Positions 27,248 through 56,189 of a stretch of DNA of 64,000 nucleotides are shown one piece after another. A program made the position numbers and the translations under genes. The DNA is from Euglena gracilis (Eukaryota > Euglenida > Euglenophyceae > Euglenales), in contig CP154954.1 of assembly GCA_039621445.1 (NCBI GenBank), forward strand, positions 28,700,417 to 28,764,416, written 5' to 3'. Under the pieces are notes generated by a model. That model had not been told where the DNA came from. It was given only the letters and a program-made list of their open reading frames with translations, and searched no databases. How positions within the stretch are numbered: the stretch's first letter is position 1; every line of letters starts with the position of its first letter.

Positions 27248-29383
27248 ATGTCCAATGCGGTGCCCGTCCGCTTGGGGAGACACGTGCGGCTCCGCCCGCC
27301 CCAGTGCCGCAACGTCCCCTGCATTGTCCCCTCCGTGCTGTGTCATGTGGGCCCGGCTGCCGGCCTCCTCATCTTTCTAGCGCCCCACGCCATGCGAGGT
27401 AGTACATTCTGTTCAACGCATCCCTGGGATGCCTATCGCGTATATCTGTTATATTTTTCACTGGACAGATCTCCAGCGCATCGGAGCAATGTATTCACCT
27501 TTCATTCTTGACAGCTTTGACAACATTGTTTGCATTTTACTTTTGATGTTTTTTTTTAATTTTTTGTGCATTTTCATTTAATTTTTACGCAAAAATTCTA
27601 TGTGTATCATAACTTTGGAAAACGGCGAGGAGTGCGATGTTTTTTAAAGGCAGCAATTACGTTAGCCCCCCAATTAGAAGCCCCCTGGGGCTACTATTCG
27701 GTCGCACTGTGGACAGTCTGAGGGAGGGGGCTTCTATTTTGGTACCCCTCTTTACTTCGGCCAAAGGACGGCTGAGGCCGGTCCGGGGATTTAACAGGGT
27801 CGAAATGAAAGAACAGTCGAAAACCCTGACTTTGACGTTTGATGTTATGGGGATGGCCAATGGTCCAAAGGTGCCAGATATCAGCTTTCCCCAAAGTGGG
27901 CTTTTGGCCAGATATCGCAAGTTTTCCCTCCATTTTTTGGGCTGGGTTTTGGCTGGCCCTACGGGGGGGGGGGGGGTTGTTGTTTGGATTTTTGGCTGTC
28001 AGCCCGAGGGGGCTTTTAATTGTTAGAATAATGAAGATCAGTTTATAAGGAAATGAAATGAAAGCTTAGCAATGCCATTGCACATCGAACGAAACCATTA
28101 AAGAGCAGACTTGTAGGTGCGACCGGAAAAATTGTTTCTATGCGCCGCGACCACCGTGGTATTTTTTTTTTTGCAACCGACAGCGCCGCAGCTATTTTTT
28201 TTGTGTTCCGCGACCGCAAAATGTGTGCCGCGACCGCCGCAGAACTCTTTGAAGCTTGTGCCGTGACCGCCGCGGCAATTTTCAGTTTTTTTTTTCTGTG
28301 CTGCAGAAACCATCACCATCTTGTCCCCTGTCTGGCCTCTTTGATGCTTTCTCGACCATGATGGAGATGGGTGTTAGGTGGCAGGGAGTGAGATTTTGTG
28401 CTGGCATTGTGATTTACTTACACAGGTTATCTGCACTGGTAATATTGTTGGGTGCTGCACTGCTCTGAAGAATTTCCATTTCGTGCACCGCGGCAATGTA
28501 ATTGCCTGCGCCGCGACCACCGCAGCAAAATTGTTTCGTTGTGCTGCGACCATCATGGCAATAAATTTGCTTGGCTGCGACCACCGCGGCAAAAAAAATT
28601 GTGTACCGCAGCATGAGCCCCGCGGAGTACAAACTACAACTGTTAAAGAGCCATTAAACAGAAGTTGAATTATTATTTTATTAAGACCCAATTGAAATGT
28701 CCTTTTTTCGACGTTGTCTTTGCAAAATGCTTTAGCTTTAGCGGGATGCTGCATTTGCCCCCTTCATTTTCTTTTTTTTCCCTTTCCTTTCCTTTCTTTT
28801 CCTTTCTTTGGGCTTGTCTTGTGTTCCCACTCTGTGCTCATGGGAAACCAGCCTCGGGAAAGAATTTTTTTTTTGAAGAGAGAGAAAGACGTGGGGGAGA
28901 GGGGTGGGCACTCCTGCCACCCAGTCAGCCTGGGTCGAACCCATGCCTCGCACCTAAGATGTGTGTGCGTGCATGTGTGTGCCTTGTGTGTTGTGTGTCT
29001 TAGACGGCCGGGAATACCAGGAAATCATTGAGCAGGCCTGCGTCCCGGCCATTGAGACAGCATCAAAGACCCCCTGATGTTCCCGGCCTAAGTGTGTTGT
29101 GTGTTATGTGTTGTGTATGGGTGTCATCCACGTGCCCCATGCCCCATTATTCTTATATTATTCGCCTCAGGTTCGTTTTCTTTCTCCTCCCCCTCTCTCT
29201 CTTTCTTGTATCAATGACGCAGGGCCCGGCCACCTCCGCGGGGCGCGGGAAGCGGCCGGCGGCGCGGCAGCACTCGCCTGGCAGGCTGGTGGCGGTCGGC
29301 CCCGTCGCCCAGTCTCCCTGCCGGTGCGCGCCCCCCCGCCTGCCCACCGGCCGGGGCCGCCCCGCCCCCCCCCCCCCCGCCCA
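27248..29383 (+). CDS. Two candidate 5' exons of the following long gene
   Basis: Exon 27248-27398 begins at ATG (MSNAVPVRLGRHVRLRPPQ, then VLCHVGPAAGLLIFLAPHAM) and ends at a CGAG|GTAGTA donor in phase 1. Exon 29223-29383 follows a GACGCAG acceptor, is phase compatible (GPGHLRGAREAAGGAAALAW, then Arg/Pro-rich) and ends at CCCA|GTAAGC. GC content is far above the flanks. The Arg-rich hydrophobic N-terminus could be a targeting peptide. No family was recognised, and high GC alone opens several frames, so this is tentative. Confidence 0.3.
28105..28632. repeat. Cluster of CCGCGACCACCGCGGCAA-type imperfect palindromes
   Basis: Units such as GCGACCACCGTGGTATTTT, GCGACCGCCGCAGAA, GTGACCGCCGCGGCAATTTT, GCGACCACCGCAGCAAAATT and GCGACCACCGCGGCAAAA recur between 28110 and 28600. 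Edge sequences ACCATTAAAGAGC (28095) and GTTAAAGAGCCATTAA (28639) are close to an inverted pair, so this may be one foldback element. Confidence 0.6.
28997..29014. repeat. Solo CTTAGACGGCCGGGAATN terminus
   Basis: CTTAGACGGCCGGGAATACC matches the left terminus of the element at 51812-55180. No right terminus was found nearby, so it could be a relic of that family. Confidence 0.35.
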
Positions 29384-30193
29384 GTAAGCCGCTAGTCCCC
29401 CCCCCCGTCCTAAAGCCCGTCGCCGCTAGTCCATCGAAGCCCCAGCTCCCCAGTGCATGCCCGGGTTCTGAGGCTGGGCAATTTGGTTATAGTGGTGAAC
29501 CGGCGTCGGCGGTTCCTGATTCGGCTTCGCTCGGAACGCTTGCTATAACAGTGGAATGTTGACCTTGAGGTCCAGCAACACGTTGGCCGCCAACCATGGT
29601 TCAGCATGCTCTTGGCCAGGTGTAAGTCTGAAAGAAGAGAAAGAAAAGGAGATTTGGAGAACTGGGAATGCCCCCCGAGGGCTGCAGCCCGACGCCTACC
29701 CTCCCTGAGGATCGCACGCATTTTTTGTCCGGATTGGCCCAAGAATGATACTAACTGGCAGCGCATCTGATGACGCTGCAAACTGAAGCCAATTGAAGCC
29801 ATCCTCATATTCCAGTTGTATTACCCCTCGAGTGACTAACAGGCAAACTGGAATGAAACTCAGAGATGTTTTTTTTTGAGTTTATTTCCCCCGGGGGGGG
29901 GATTGTTATTAAGTGAGTGTTAGCTTTGTGCAGGTGGGACGACTCCAGCGATGCCAAAAATCATGTTTTTTACTGGAGTTGGCCTGTTTTTGCCGAGATT
30001 TTGCAATTTCATTTTTGCTCAGTCAGAGAACCAGTCCGAATTCTTTAAGGTATTTTAAGGCATGAAGCATTTTAAGGCATTTTGGCCCAAAAAAATAAGG
30101 CGCATTTGAGGCATCTCAAGGTTATTCAACACGCCTTAACACAATGCCTGGAGGAAGAGGTCAGAACCGCCGTCAGACCAACCCCCTCTCTCT

Positions 30194-31051
30194 CAGTGGT
30201 TTTCTTAAGCCGGAGGGGCCCTACCCCCCCGGGGGGGGGCTCCATCCAGCCAGCAGCTCAAATCCAGCCAGCAGCCCGATTTCGGGCTGGGAGCCCCCCC
30301 GGGGGGCCGAGTGATATAAAGTTGGGTCCAGCCCGGCCAGAAGCCGGGCCATACAGTCACTTAGTCACTGGCCGACCCCCCCCCCCCCCCGGGCCCCTCC
30401 AGGGGGTGACTGGTTTTTTCGGAGTGACTGACTGGTTTTTGGCCCGGACGCCCTCCCCCCCCGGGGGGGGGGGGTCGGCAAAAAACCACTAAAGTGACCA
30501 GCGCCGAAGGCACCAGAAAAAATTTTTGGCCTTTTTTTTCATGTTTTGGGTCAAATTTCCTTTGGATTCCAGAGTGGCCGATCCCCCCCCCTCCCGGGGG
30601 CAATGACTGACTGGCTTCCCGAAAAAAAAAGTGACTGACTGGTTTTTCGAAAAGTGGAGTGGCCCCCCTCCCCCCGGGGGGAGGGGGGTCGGTATAAAAT
30701 TGTATGGGCCGGGCCAGCCAGCCGCAGGCTGGCCAGCCAACTGGCCTGCCCACCTCAGCTATCCCTTTTTTCCCCCCCATCACAGCTTCCTCCAACACAG
30801 CCCCCCAGCCTTGATCTAGCTCCATCCATCAAAATGTCGAGAAGGCAAAATTTTTTTAGAAAAAAATTGTTTTTCATCGACCCCTGGTCCTGGCAGGACC
30901 CCCTCCCCGGGGGGTCCTGCCAGCAGCTTTTTGCCAGCCGGAGGCTGGATCCCCCCGGGGTCCACCTCCACGCACACAGACAGGCCAAATAAAAGGCACC
31001 CAAATAAAAACAGCCACAGTGCACACAGGGGGGTCCTTAAGAAAACCCCTG
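30194..31051. mobile_element. ~860-bp TIR element with CAGNGGTTTTCTTAAG ends
   Basis: The left end CAGTGGTTTTCTTAAGCCGG and the right end at 31032-31051 (TTAAGAAAACCCCTG) are inverted copies with one mismatch over about 16 bases. The inside has paired C/G runs, CCAGCCAGCAGC motifs and a GTGACTGACTGG module, so two repeat families may be combined. Confidence 0.55.
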
Positions 31052-31264
31052 CTCTGTCCCTTCAGACCGGGGGAGAGGTGGTCCAGGACCCCCCAGGACC
31101 CAAAATTTTCTCTGGTACCATGAAATTTCCCACACTTTTGTCCAGATTTTTTTTTACAAACGTGCGAGTTTTCCGGCGCTTTGCGACCGATTTTTTTTGC
31201 ACAAGGGGTCCAACCGCCCCCCCCCCCCCTGTTCACTTATTACCATGGGGGGGATTGGGCCGAG

Positions 31265-48990
<17,726 letters not shown>

Positions 48991-49246
48991 CCCCCCCCAA
49001 ATATAAAGCCCCCCCTTGATGTGGAGCAATACACTGGTGTCATTTTTGGGTGGATACAACATTTTTTTTACCAGAGATGCTTCATTTAGATAAGAATTGC
49101 ACATTTTTACGAAAAATGGGAGGTACACAACAAAAATTTGGCATACAATTGGGATTTGGCCACAATTTGAAGGCTGCCGAAGGTCATAGGGGCCACCCAA
49201 AAAAGTTTGATCCCCCCAAAATACGGGTGGGATGCCACGGGAGGTA

Positions 49247-49563
49247 GGTTCGTGGGAGGTGGGTGCCGCGGCCGGCCGCAGCCGGCCGTCAACCTACCAA
49301 AACAGGATTTTGGTAGGGCCGCGGCCGACTGCGACCCTACCACAGCCAATTTTGGCTCTCAGAATTTTGAATTGGTAGGGCCGCGGCTGGCCGCGGCCCT
49401 ACCAAATTTTTTTTTGGTGGGACCGCGGTCAGCCGCGGCCAGCCGCGGCCCTACCAAAAGCATTTTTTTTGGTTGGGTCGCGGCCGGCCGCGGTCAGCCG
49501 CGGCCCTACCAAATGCATTTTTTTGGTGGGTCGCGGTCGGCCGCGGCCGACCGCGGCCCCACC
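49247..49563. repeat. Cluster of GGTAGGGCCGCGG / CCGCGGCCCTACC palindromes
   Basis: Inverted units of about 40-60 bases (GGTAGGGCCGCGG, GGCCGCGGTCAGCCGCGG, CCGCGGCCCTACCA, then A/T-rich spacer) repeat about six times. A second cluster follows at 50108-50438. Both clusters are bounded by a GGGAGGT motif and its complement ACCTCCC, so each may be one foldback array. Confidence 0.75.
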
Positions 49564-50107
49564 TCCCATGACTGTCCGAGCACTGTTCTGCCAGCCACCG
49601 ATCCAGCCTTCGTTCCCTGCGTCCTCTGCTATTCTGAGAGACCCACGGTGATACGCTCTCTGTGGCAGTTGGTAATTGGCTCCACATAATTCCAAAACCA
49701 TGGCGTACTTGTAAATAATAGTACAATGAAAAATATGCATTTAAAAAGTAAATTCCTCTCCATGTTCTTTTAGGGACGAAACCGTGTTAACGAAACCGGG
49801 TTAAAAACATGGGGGGACCCTCGCTCGGCGCCTTCGGCGCCTCGCTCGGGTCCCCCCATGTGTATTACCCCTAGTTGGGCGGCTCTTTGGGGTAGCTGGT
49901 ACCTTGTAGGGGCCAATTTATCACGCCCCAGACGCCCAACACCCCCCACAGCCCTCCCTTGGAGTTGGTAACACAAGTGATTCGCCCCCTGATACGACCA
50001 AATTCCACATGGTGGTTTTTGACAGCAAAAGCCGACCCTTAAAAAAGGCTTGTATGGAACCCGAGGTTCATTCTCGGATGCGAGGTGGGTATCGAACCCA
50101 CGACCTC
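49564..50107. other. Non-coding spacer between GC palindrome clusters
   Basis: No coding sequence was recognised. An imperfect palindrome, GGGGGGACCCTCGCTCGGCG ... CGCTCGGGTCCCCCC (about 49811-49857), forms a strong hairpin. The unit GGGTATCGAACCCACGACCT near 50090 resembles a tRNA T-arm motif, but no tRNA could be folded around it. Confidence 0.4.
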
Positions 50108-50438
50108 AGGGTCACGGGAGGTTGGGTCGCGGTCGGCCGCGGCCAACCGCGACCCAACCATTTTTTTTTCTTTAAGGTAGGGTAACGGCCGACCGCGGTT
50201 GACCGCGGTCAGCCGCGACCCTACCAAAACATTGCCGAAGGTTTGGTCGCGGCCGGCCGCGGCTGACCGCGGCCGGCCGCGACCCAACCACGTCCTTTTG
50301 TGCTGGGACATGGTAGGGCCGCCGCTGACCGCGGCCCTACCAAAAAAAAATTTGGCATGCCGCGGCCCTACCTAAATTTTTTTTGGTAGGGCCGCGGTCG
50401 GCCGCGGCTGGCCGCGACCCTACCAACGGTCGCCCTAC
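50108..50438. repeat. Second cluster of GGTNGGGTCGCGG / CCGCGGCCCTACC palindromes
   Basis: It has the same architecture as 49247-49563: GGTTGGGTCGCGGTCGGCCG, GGTAGGGTAACGG, GGTAGGGCCGCGG and their complements, separated by A/T runs. Confidence 0.75.
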
Positions 50439-50782
50439 CTCCCGTGAATGACCACCCCCCAAAATACCCCCCCCAATATAAAGCCTTCCTTAGGGTCTTG
50501 AAATCCCGTCCAAATATAAAACCGGGGGCGTTATATTGTGGGGGGTTAGCCACTGTCCCCAACACCCCCAGGTATTATTTTTACGGTGAAAAATTCTCAA
50601 GGTTTGCAAGGTTTTCAAGGGTTTAAAGGAATTTTTTTTTATGGTTCTCAATTTTTTGAGGCTATTTAAGATTTTAAGGTTCTGTTTTCCAAGGGTGGTC
50701 AAGCGCATCAAATGAGGTCCAAAATAAAACGCCAAGAAACCCATTATCATTATCATTTTCATTATCATCATTATTATCATTA

Positions 50783-51387
50783 CAGTGTGGCTAAAAATTA
50801 CGGAAGACAAAAATTACGGCAAAAAAAAATTACGAGAAAAAAAATTTTGGCAAAATTTTTATTTTGGAAAAATTAATTTTGGCAAAATCTGGTCCCCGTG
50901 AAGGATTGACCTCCGGCACAGGTGAGCGAGATTTTTGTCCTAATTGTGTGTTCAACGTATTTTTCTGTCCCCCAGTGGCTGCAATCACTCGAGGCTTCCA
51001 AAAAAATGGGGGAACGTTCAAGATCGGTCAGGCATGGGCAAAATATTCGCTGGCAAAAACAGAATGGAGGCCGTTCGCTGCAACTTCTGATAGAATTGTA
51101 CCACTGATCAGGTGTCAGTAATTTCTAATGCAGAGCAATTTTTGCTGTGATTTTCCCCAGGTGCTTGATGCCGATCGCCCGTTTTTCAAGGAGCTGGCTG
51201 AGCATATACCATTGAAGAAACTGACATTCAATTGGGATGAGTATTGTGTTCTTTTGGGCACAAACCAGAAGTGGGCTGGAAGAGGGCGTCGGAAACCGAC
51301 GGAGTGAGAAAATTACGAGAAAAAAATTATGGCAAAATTTGGGTATTTTGCCAAAATTTCTGTCTTCCGTAATTTTTAGCCGCACTG
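50783..51387. mobile_element. 605-bp mariner-type TIR element (TA flanks)
   Basis: The left end CAGTGTGGCTAAAAATTACG continues GAAGACAAAAATTA. It is mirrored at the right end (about 51354-51387) with one mismatch in the first 30 bases, and TA flanks both sides (50781-50782 and 51388-51389). This is the arrangement of Tc1/mariner elements. There is no DDE/DDD transposase. The interior (50930-51310) looks like a captured host fragment: a frame with FFKELAEHIPLKKLTFNWDE, CCCCCAG and TTTCCCCAG acceptor-like sites and a GGTGAGCGAG donor-like site. Confidence 0.75.
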
Positions 51388-51806
51388 TATTATCATTATT
51401 ATTATTTCGAGTTTGGGTGGATAGAAAATGTTGCTGCAATGCCAGAAATTTCCAGCAATGCTATATATTTTTTTGCGAGAGTGATTATGAGAGTGATTTT
51501 TTAAAGGTTTTTAAATTTTTTTAACGTCCCCTGGGCGGGTGGTGGTCGGCAGCATGGGAAAGTCTCATTTTTGCCCATTTTGGACGAAAGGCAGCCACCT
51601 TAACCTTAACAGAGAAACAGAGCCCCCAGCTGCAGTTGGCTAGAAGCACAGCCTGGGCCCAATGGCTCCCGGAACACCTCCCCAAGGGATGCCGTGGGCC
51701 ACACTTGTGCCACCAACCCACTTTGCTGGCTTCAATTCGATGCATGCACCCCACCGCTACGATGATGCCCACGGAGATCCTGAACCCCCAATGAATGCCA
51801 GACGCT
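51388..51806. other. Spacer between two TIR elements
   Basis: AT-rich bases (ATTATCATTATT also flanks the mariner-type element on its left), then GC-balanced sequence without a recognisable exon. Confidence 0.35.
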
Positions 51807-51811
51807 TTGCA

Positions 51812-54800
51812 CTTAGACGGCCGGGAATGCACTTTTCATTTTTGGTGGTTTTTTTGCGCACCTGCGCATTCTTTTGTGACCAAGTGCGTTGCCATCACTT
51901 GACGGGGCGGCGCACCCGTCAAGTCGAGGTGATCAAGTGGAAATGTGTACCACGACTTCTGGCGTCGTGAGGATTTCTTTGAGGAATCCGACTTTTTTCA
52001 CTTTTGGGAGACCTGTTTTTGACCTCCACCGGCAGGGGGAAACACCTCGTCAAGCGAAGCCAATGCGACACGAAACGCTGTTTTTCGGGGCGGCACCCTC
52101 GTCCGGTGAAGGCGTTGTACCTGTCGCTGTCCCCCCTGTTTTGTGGTGCCCAGTGACTGCGCAGGTGCGCATTCACCCCCCTCTCCGTCCCGGCCTTTTC
52201 CTGAAGTTGTGGACAGTAATTGTGGCTCTCAGGGGTGGTTGTGGCAAGGGGGCATTGTTGTCCGTACGGTTAGAGTGGAGGGGAGGTTCTGTGCCCTGTG
52301 CTGGAAGCAGGGCACGAGGGGGCGCTAGCCAATGTTTGGTGTGTGCGTGCAGTCTGCATTCAGAGAGTGGTGGGGGGTGGGTTTAAATCCACACAACATG
52401 CCTGTAGGGGGGGGGCTCGTTACCCTTCGTTAGGCCTGCGTGCTGTTTGTTATTGCACACGGTGCACTGCACCCCTCCGTGACATATGCAGGCACAGCAT
52501 CCCTCCAGTGGCGCACACCGTCCGCTCCCCATGTGCCTTCTCATAGGCACCACGCACATCACCATGTGGGACCACCTGTGTTCAGGTGTGACGTTTGGGA
52601 TGAGGTGCTGGGTATGGAGGGGGATGGAGGGGGGGCTGGCTTGCACGCCTTTCCTGTGTGTCACTGGTTTTGAAAGCTACGGAGCAGAGTCCCGCTTCAA
52701 CCCTTTCTGCCACAGACTACACCCTCCCGAACAGCCTCACCACCAACATAAAATGGCTCCTCTCCGAGGGTGCACGAAGCACAAGAATGCGCACGTGCGC
52801 ACTCTTGAAGCTATTCCTTCACTGGCTGGATCTGCAGGAGAGCAGGAGGGGAGCAGCACTGGGCATCCACAAGAGTGCGCACCTGCGTATTTTTAATGAG
52901 GGGGAGTGCGCAGGTGCGCATTACCTGTGTTGTGGGGAGCTGTGTCTAACACTCCTGAACCCAGTGCCAGCACAGCATTGTGGCAGGGCTACCCCCATGG
53001 TGCACTGCTGGCCTTTTTGTCAGCGATTTCAGAGGCATCTCATTTGCACAGGAGGAATCCGCCAGAGTAGGGTGTATGTCTCCTGGGATGTGTCTGCACC
53101 TTGTGTGCTGAGTTGTTGAAATCGTCCTGTACAGCAACCTCCTACCAGGGTGCTTTACGGAGAGGCACAAGAAGGGAATGCGCACCCTGTGCGCATTCAC
53201 CCCGATGTGCCATGTTTGACTGCAGCCATTGCGGATGAGGTGTGTGGAGAAGTTGTATGCATATGCTATTTCCCTGGTTTTCACAGCAGCCAAGGGTTGT
53301 GAAGTTTGCAGTATTGGAGCGTCGACCCTAAGTTCATGATAAATAAAGGTTCTATGTGGTGGGTGACGTTTGTTGCCAACAAGGCCACAGGTGGTGGTCC
53401 TCCTCTGCCGTGTTTCGCTCCAGGGCTGCCTCGTTCTCGGACACCATTCGATCCTCGCAAGGAGATCTACATTTCAGCCGTGTGGTTTCAAACCCAGGTC
53501 AGGCAGGGCGTTGGCGTGGGTGGTGGTGGCATGCCCACCTGGGAGTGCAAATATTTGACGGTGTGGCTGTAATTTAAAGAAAGGCACAGGACGCTTTTTT
53601 GCGCATGTGCGCATTCACCGTCTCTTCACTCATGCCATGAAAGACTGCTGACCGCAGTTGGGAATTAGGGTGCCCGTCACTGAGGAATTTCCTCAGGCAC
53701 TGCAGTCCCTTTCTCATCTGTTTCCCCTTGGTACGACACAGTGGAATACACAGAAAAAGCAGAGCGGAAAAATTGCTGGGTTTATCGGCAAGGTTTTGTT
53801 GTGATGTGTTTGTGCATGTCTCATGATTTCAAGGGCCTGGAGAAATTTTGGGGCCAGGACTGACCAATGGTGTTCGCTTCTTTGAGTCCATTTGGATTGT
53901 AAAATAATTCCGTGTTTACAGACCGTTTTTGGGAATGATGCTGAAGGCGGCGACAGGGGTGTTTCGCTCTCGAGGTGCCAACCCAGAGAGCACCATGTGT
54001 GGTACCAGACAAAATCCCCTGCGTTGACCCTAATTGTGGGGCACAGTGCTCCTGGCACCATGCACCGCAGCCCAACATTAGGGTGTTCAAGGCGCCCATT
54101 GGCTGTGTGCTGCCATGCACGCTCTGGGGTGTGGGATCGGACAACGCTGGCATCAACCGGCCCATCACCTCCCCCGGGTGGGGGACGGTTGCACGTGCGT
54201 TGTGACGTGCTCCACACGTTGATGAGAGGAGCATAGGCTGGGCTGGGCAGTGGACTGCAGCGGGTGAAGTCGAATGCACAGGTGCGCATTCTGATTTGTT
54301 CGGTGACTTGACCTGCAGGGGGGCAGTCAGTTCCCCTGCCACTGAAGGGCATGGATGCGTGCCCTGACACCTGCCGTCACCGAGCCCAGGGTTTTCCACG
54401 CCGCTGCAGGTGTCGTGTATCAGGGTGTTGTCTGGTCCAGCGACAATTGTTGCCAAGAATGATTCTGTTGGTTCATCTCCTCCTCACATACCCGTGTTCC
54501 CAAAGCCCGAAACCACATCACAGCGGTGCACGACTCGGATTCAAGGCAGGCAAACAACAGGCCACACCCAGTGCGTCCTTCAACATCAATGCGCGTGTGC
54601 GTATTCCCTCCTTCCCACAGCCTGTCTCTATTTCCAAAAAATGTGCAGGCACATTCTTTGAGGTTGCAAAAAAAGCGCAGGTGCGCATTCTTCGGCCTTG
54701 ATACTCAGTGACACCTCTGTTGTTTTGACCTTGGGAGGGCTGCGTCTCCATGGCTGCAAGGTGCTCCTTCCCATGCTCATCCTGGGTTCACCAGGCCCTG

Positions 54801-55180
54801 CCCCCCGGAAGCCATCAGCATGCATCGGTGAACACAAGGTAGCACACCCAGGTCCAGGTTGGTGTGCGTCGCCGTGTTCCGCATGCGTGTGTGGAGTGTG
54901 CCGAGTGTGTGTCCAGCCACGCACTGTACCACAGTCGTCGGGAAACAGCTGTAAACAGCATGATACGTAGTTGAACCAGTAAACAGGGGGTAGTCCTTGT
55001 GGTCGTGTAACATCCAAACAGCTCATTTTTGTGGTGTGTACACCCAGTTTGAGAGAGACATCAAGCCATCTAGAATGCGCACCTGCGCACACCGCTTCCG
55101 AAATGCGCGGATGCGCATTTTCACTAAAACTGTCAGAATTTTGTAACTCGACAAGAAAAGTGCACTCCCGGCCGTCTAAG
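51812..55180. mobile_element. 3.4 kb CTTAG-type TIR element with 5-bp target duplication (TTGCA)
   Basis: The left end CTTAGACGGCCGGGAATGCA continuing CTTTTC and the right end (55155-55180) are inverted copies with one mismatch over 26 bases. TTGCA lies immediately outside both ends (51807-51811 and 55181-55185). The element carries about a dozen GCGC-arm palindromes. Open frames inside were not recognised as transposase. It is related to the 3016-5749 element through the CTTAGNCGGCC...GCACTT terminus and the palindrome habit, though the interior sequence differs. Confidence 0.78.
51854..55115. repeat. Interspersed ATGCGCACCTGCGCA-type palindromes
   Basis: Near-palindromes with AATGCGCA / TGCGCATT arms occur near 51855, 52155, 52788, 52877, 52906, 53179, 53600, 54280, 54587, 54676, 55074 and 55101. 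Centres vary (CC, GG, CG, GT, CCCTG). Orientation is mixed, with the T-rich flank at either end. Confidence 0.8.
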
Positions 55181-55185
55181 TTGCA

Positions 55186-56029
55186 GAGCACATTTTGTGT
55201 TTTCAACGTTTCTAAATTTCTGATGCATTTCTTGCAATCCGCATGGCCTGCTGGATCGGGGCAGGGGAAAGGGTTCTCGACTGACCCGGGACATCCGCGA
55301 TGATCCTCACCTGCCCCTCTTATCTAAGAACCAGGAAAGGAAAGCAGGGGTCTTTAAGGGACAGGAAAGGTTTTTTTTATTTATTTTCTTAAGGACCTTC
55401 CCCGTGCCGCGGAACCTTCCTTTTGGTCCTGCGGCACCGGGGAACCTGAGAATTGACCCTTTTCAGGGACCAATTTAGGCCAGAGGTTAGGTTTCGTTTG
55501 GGAAGATTTTTGAGTCGTCTGTTGGCCCCAAAAATGCCTGAATTTGGCCTAAATTCGTCCGCGGCCTCAATTCACCTTCACTTCACTCACTTCTCCTCAC
55601 TCCTCCTTCGAAGATCGGGGAGCCCGACGGGAGGCCGATCGTAACCCTAACCCTATTTCAATCAATAACCCCGATTTTCCCCAGAAGGTTGGACCCAGGT
55701 CCCACCATACGACCCCCCCCCCCCGATCCAACTATATGCCCCCCGTAATTGGGAGCTGCCTCATTTTCTCCCCGATGTTGACCTGTTCTCGCCGAAAAAT
55801 GCCAAATTTCCTTGCCCATTTTCCTGTGTATCTTTCATGGAATGTGCAAATGGACAGCAAAGGTTGTTTTTTTTCATTTGAGGACCGCCCTGAAGGAAAG
55901 AGGGGGCAGAACCGAACCTCGTCGAACAGAGGGGCTGCTCGGAAAGCTGGAAAGGGGGCGAACAAGTGGCCGCCGGGAGCTTTGCAGCCCGACTTCCCCG
56001 TCAGAAAGCCCCCGCCCCACACCAGACCT
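55186..56029. other. Non-coding region upstream of the last gene candidate
   Basis: Contains CTTATCTAAGAACCAGG and TTTCTTAAGGACC motifs (55318-55400) that recall TIR ends of neighbouring families, a CGTAACCCTAACCCTA stretch near 55640, and a C run at 55713-55725. No exon was assigned. Confidence 0.35.
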
Positions 56030-56160
56030 CCATTTAGTATGTATCACCAAAAATTTTTTTATGTATCACATGTATCACAGCCTAAAAATTAATGTATCAC
56101 ACACGTATCACCCAAAAAAATTTAATGTATCACAGATATGTTGTGATACGCACTAAATGG
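56030..56160. mobile_element. 131-bp foldback element with CCATTTAGTNNGTATCAC ends
   Basis: CCATTTAGTATGTATCAC (56030) pairs with the right end GTGATACGCACTAAATGG (to 56160). GTATCAC repeats about seven times inside. It lies immediately upstream of the GC-rich exon that begins near 56190 and could carry its promoter or splice acceptor. Confidence 0.6.
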
Positions 56161-56189
56161 CGGTCTGCCCCACCCCCATCCATTCACAT

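Noticed and set aside
28997-29085. Exon reading DGREYQEIIEQACVPAIETA after a CTTAG acceptor
   Set aside because: The apparent acceptor is the CTTAGACGGCCGGGAAT repeat terminus found at other sites, and the frame stops after about 24 codons without phase support.
49811-49860. Rho-independent terminator hairpin
   Set aside because: A strong palindrome without a T-tract in a eukaryotic setting; it was treated as a repeat instead.
50080-50110. tRNA (GGGTATCGAACCCACGACCT resembles a T-arm/B-box)
   Set aside because: No acceptor stem, D-arm or anticodon stem could be placed around it on either strand.
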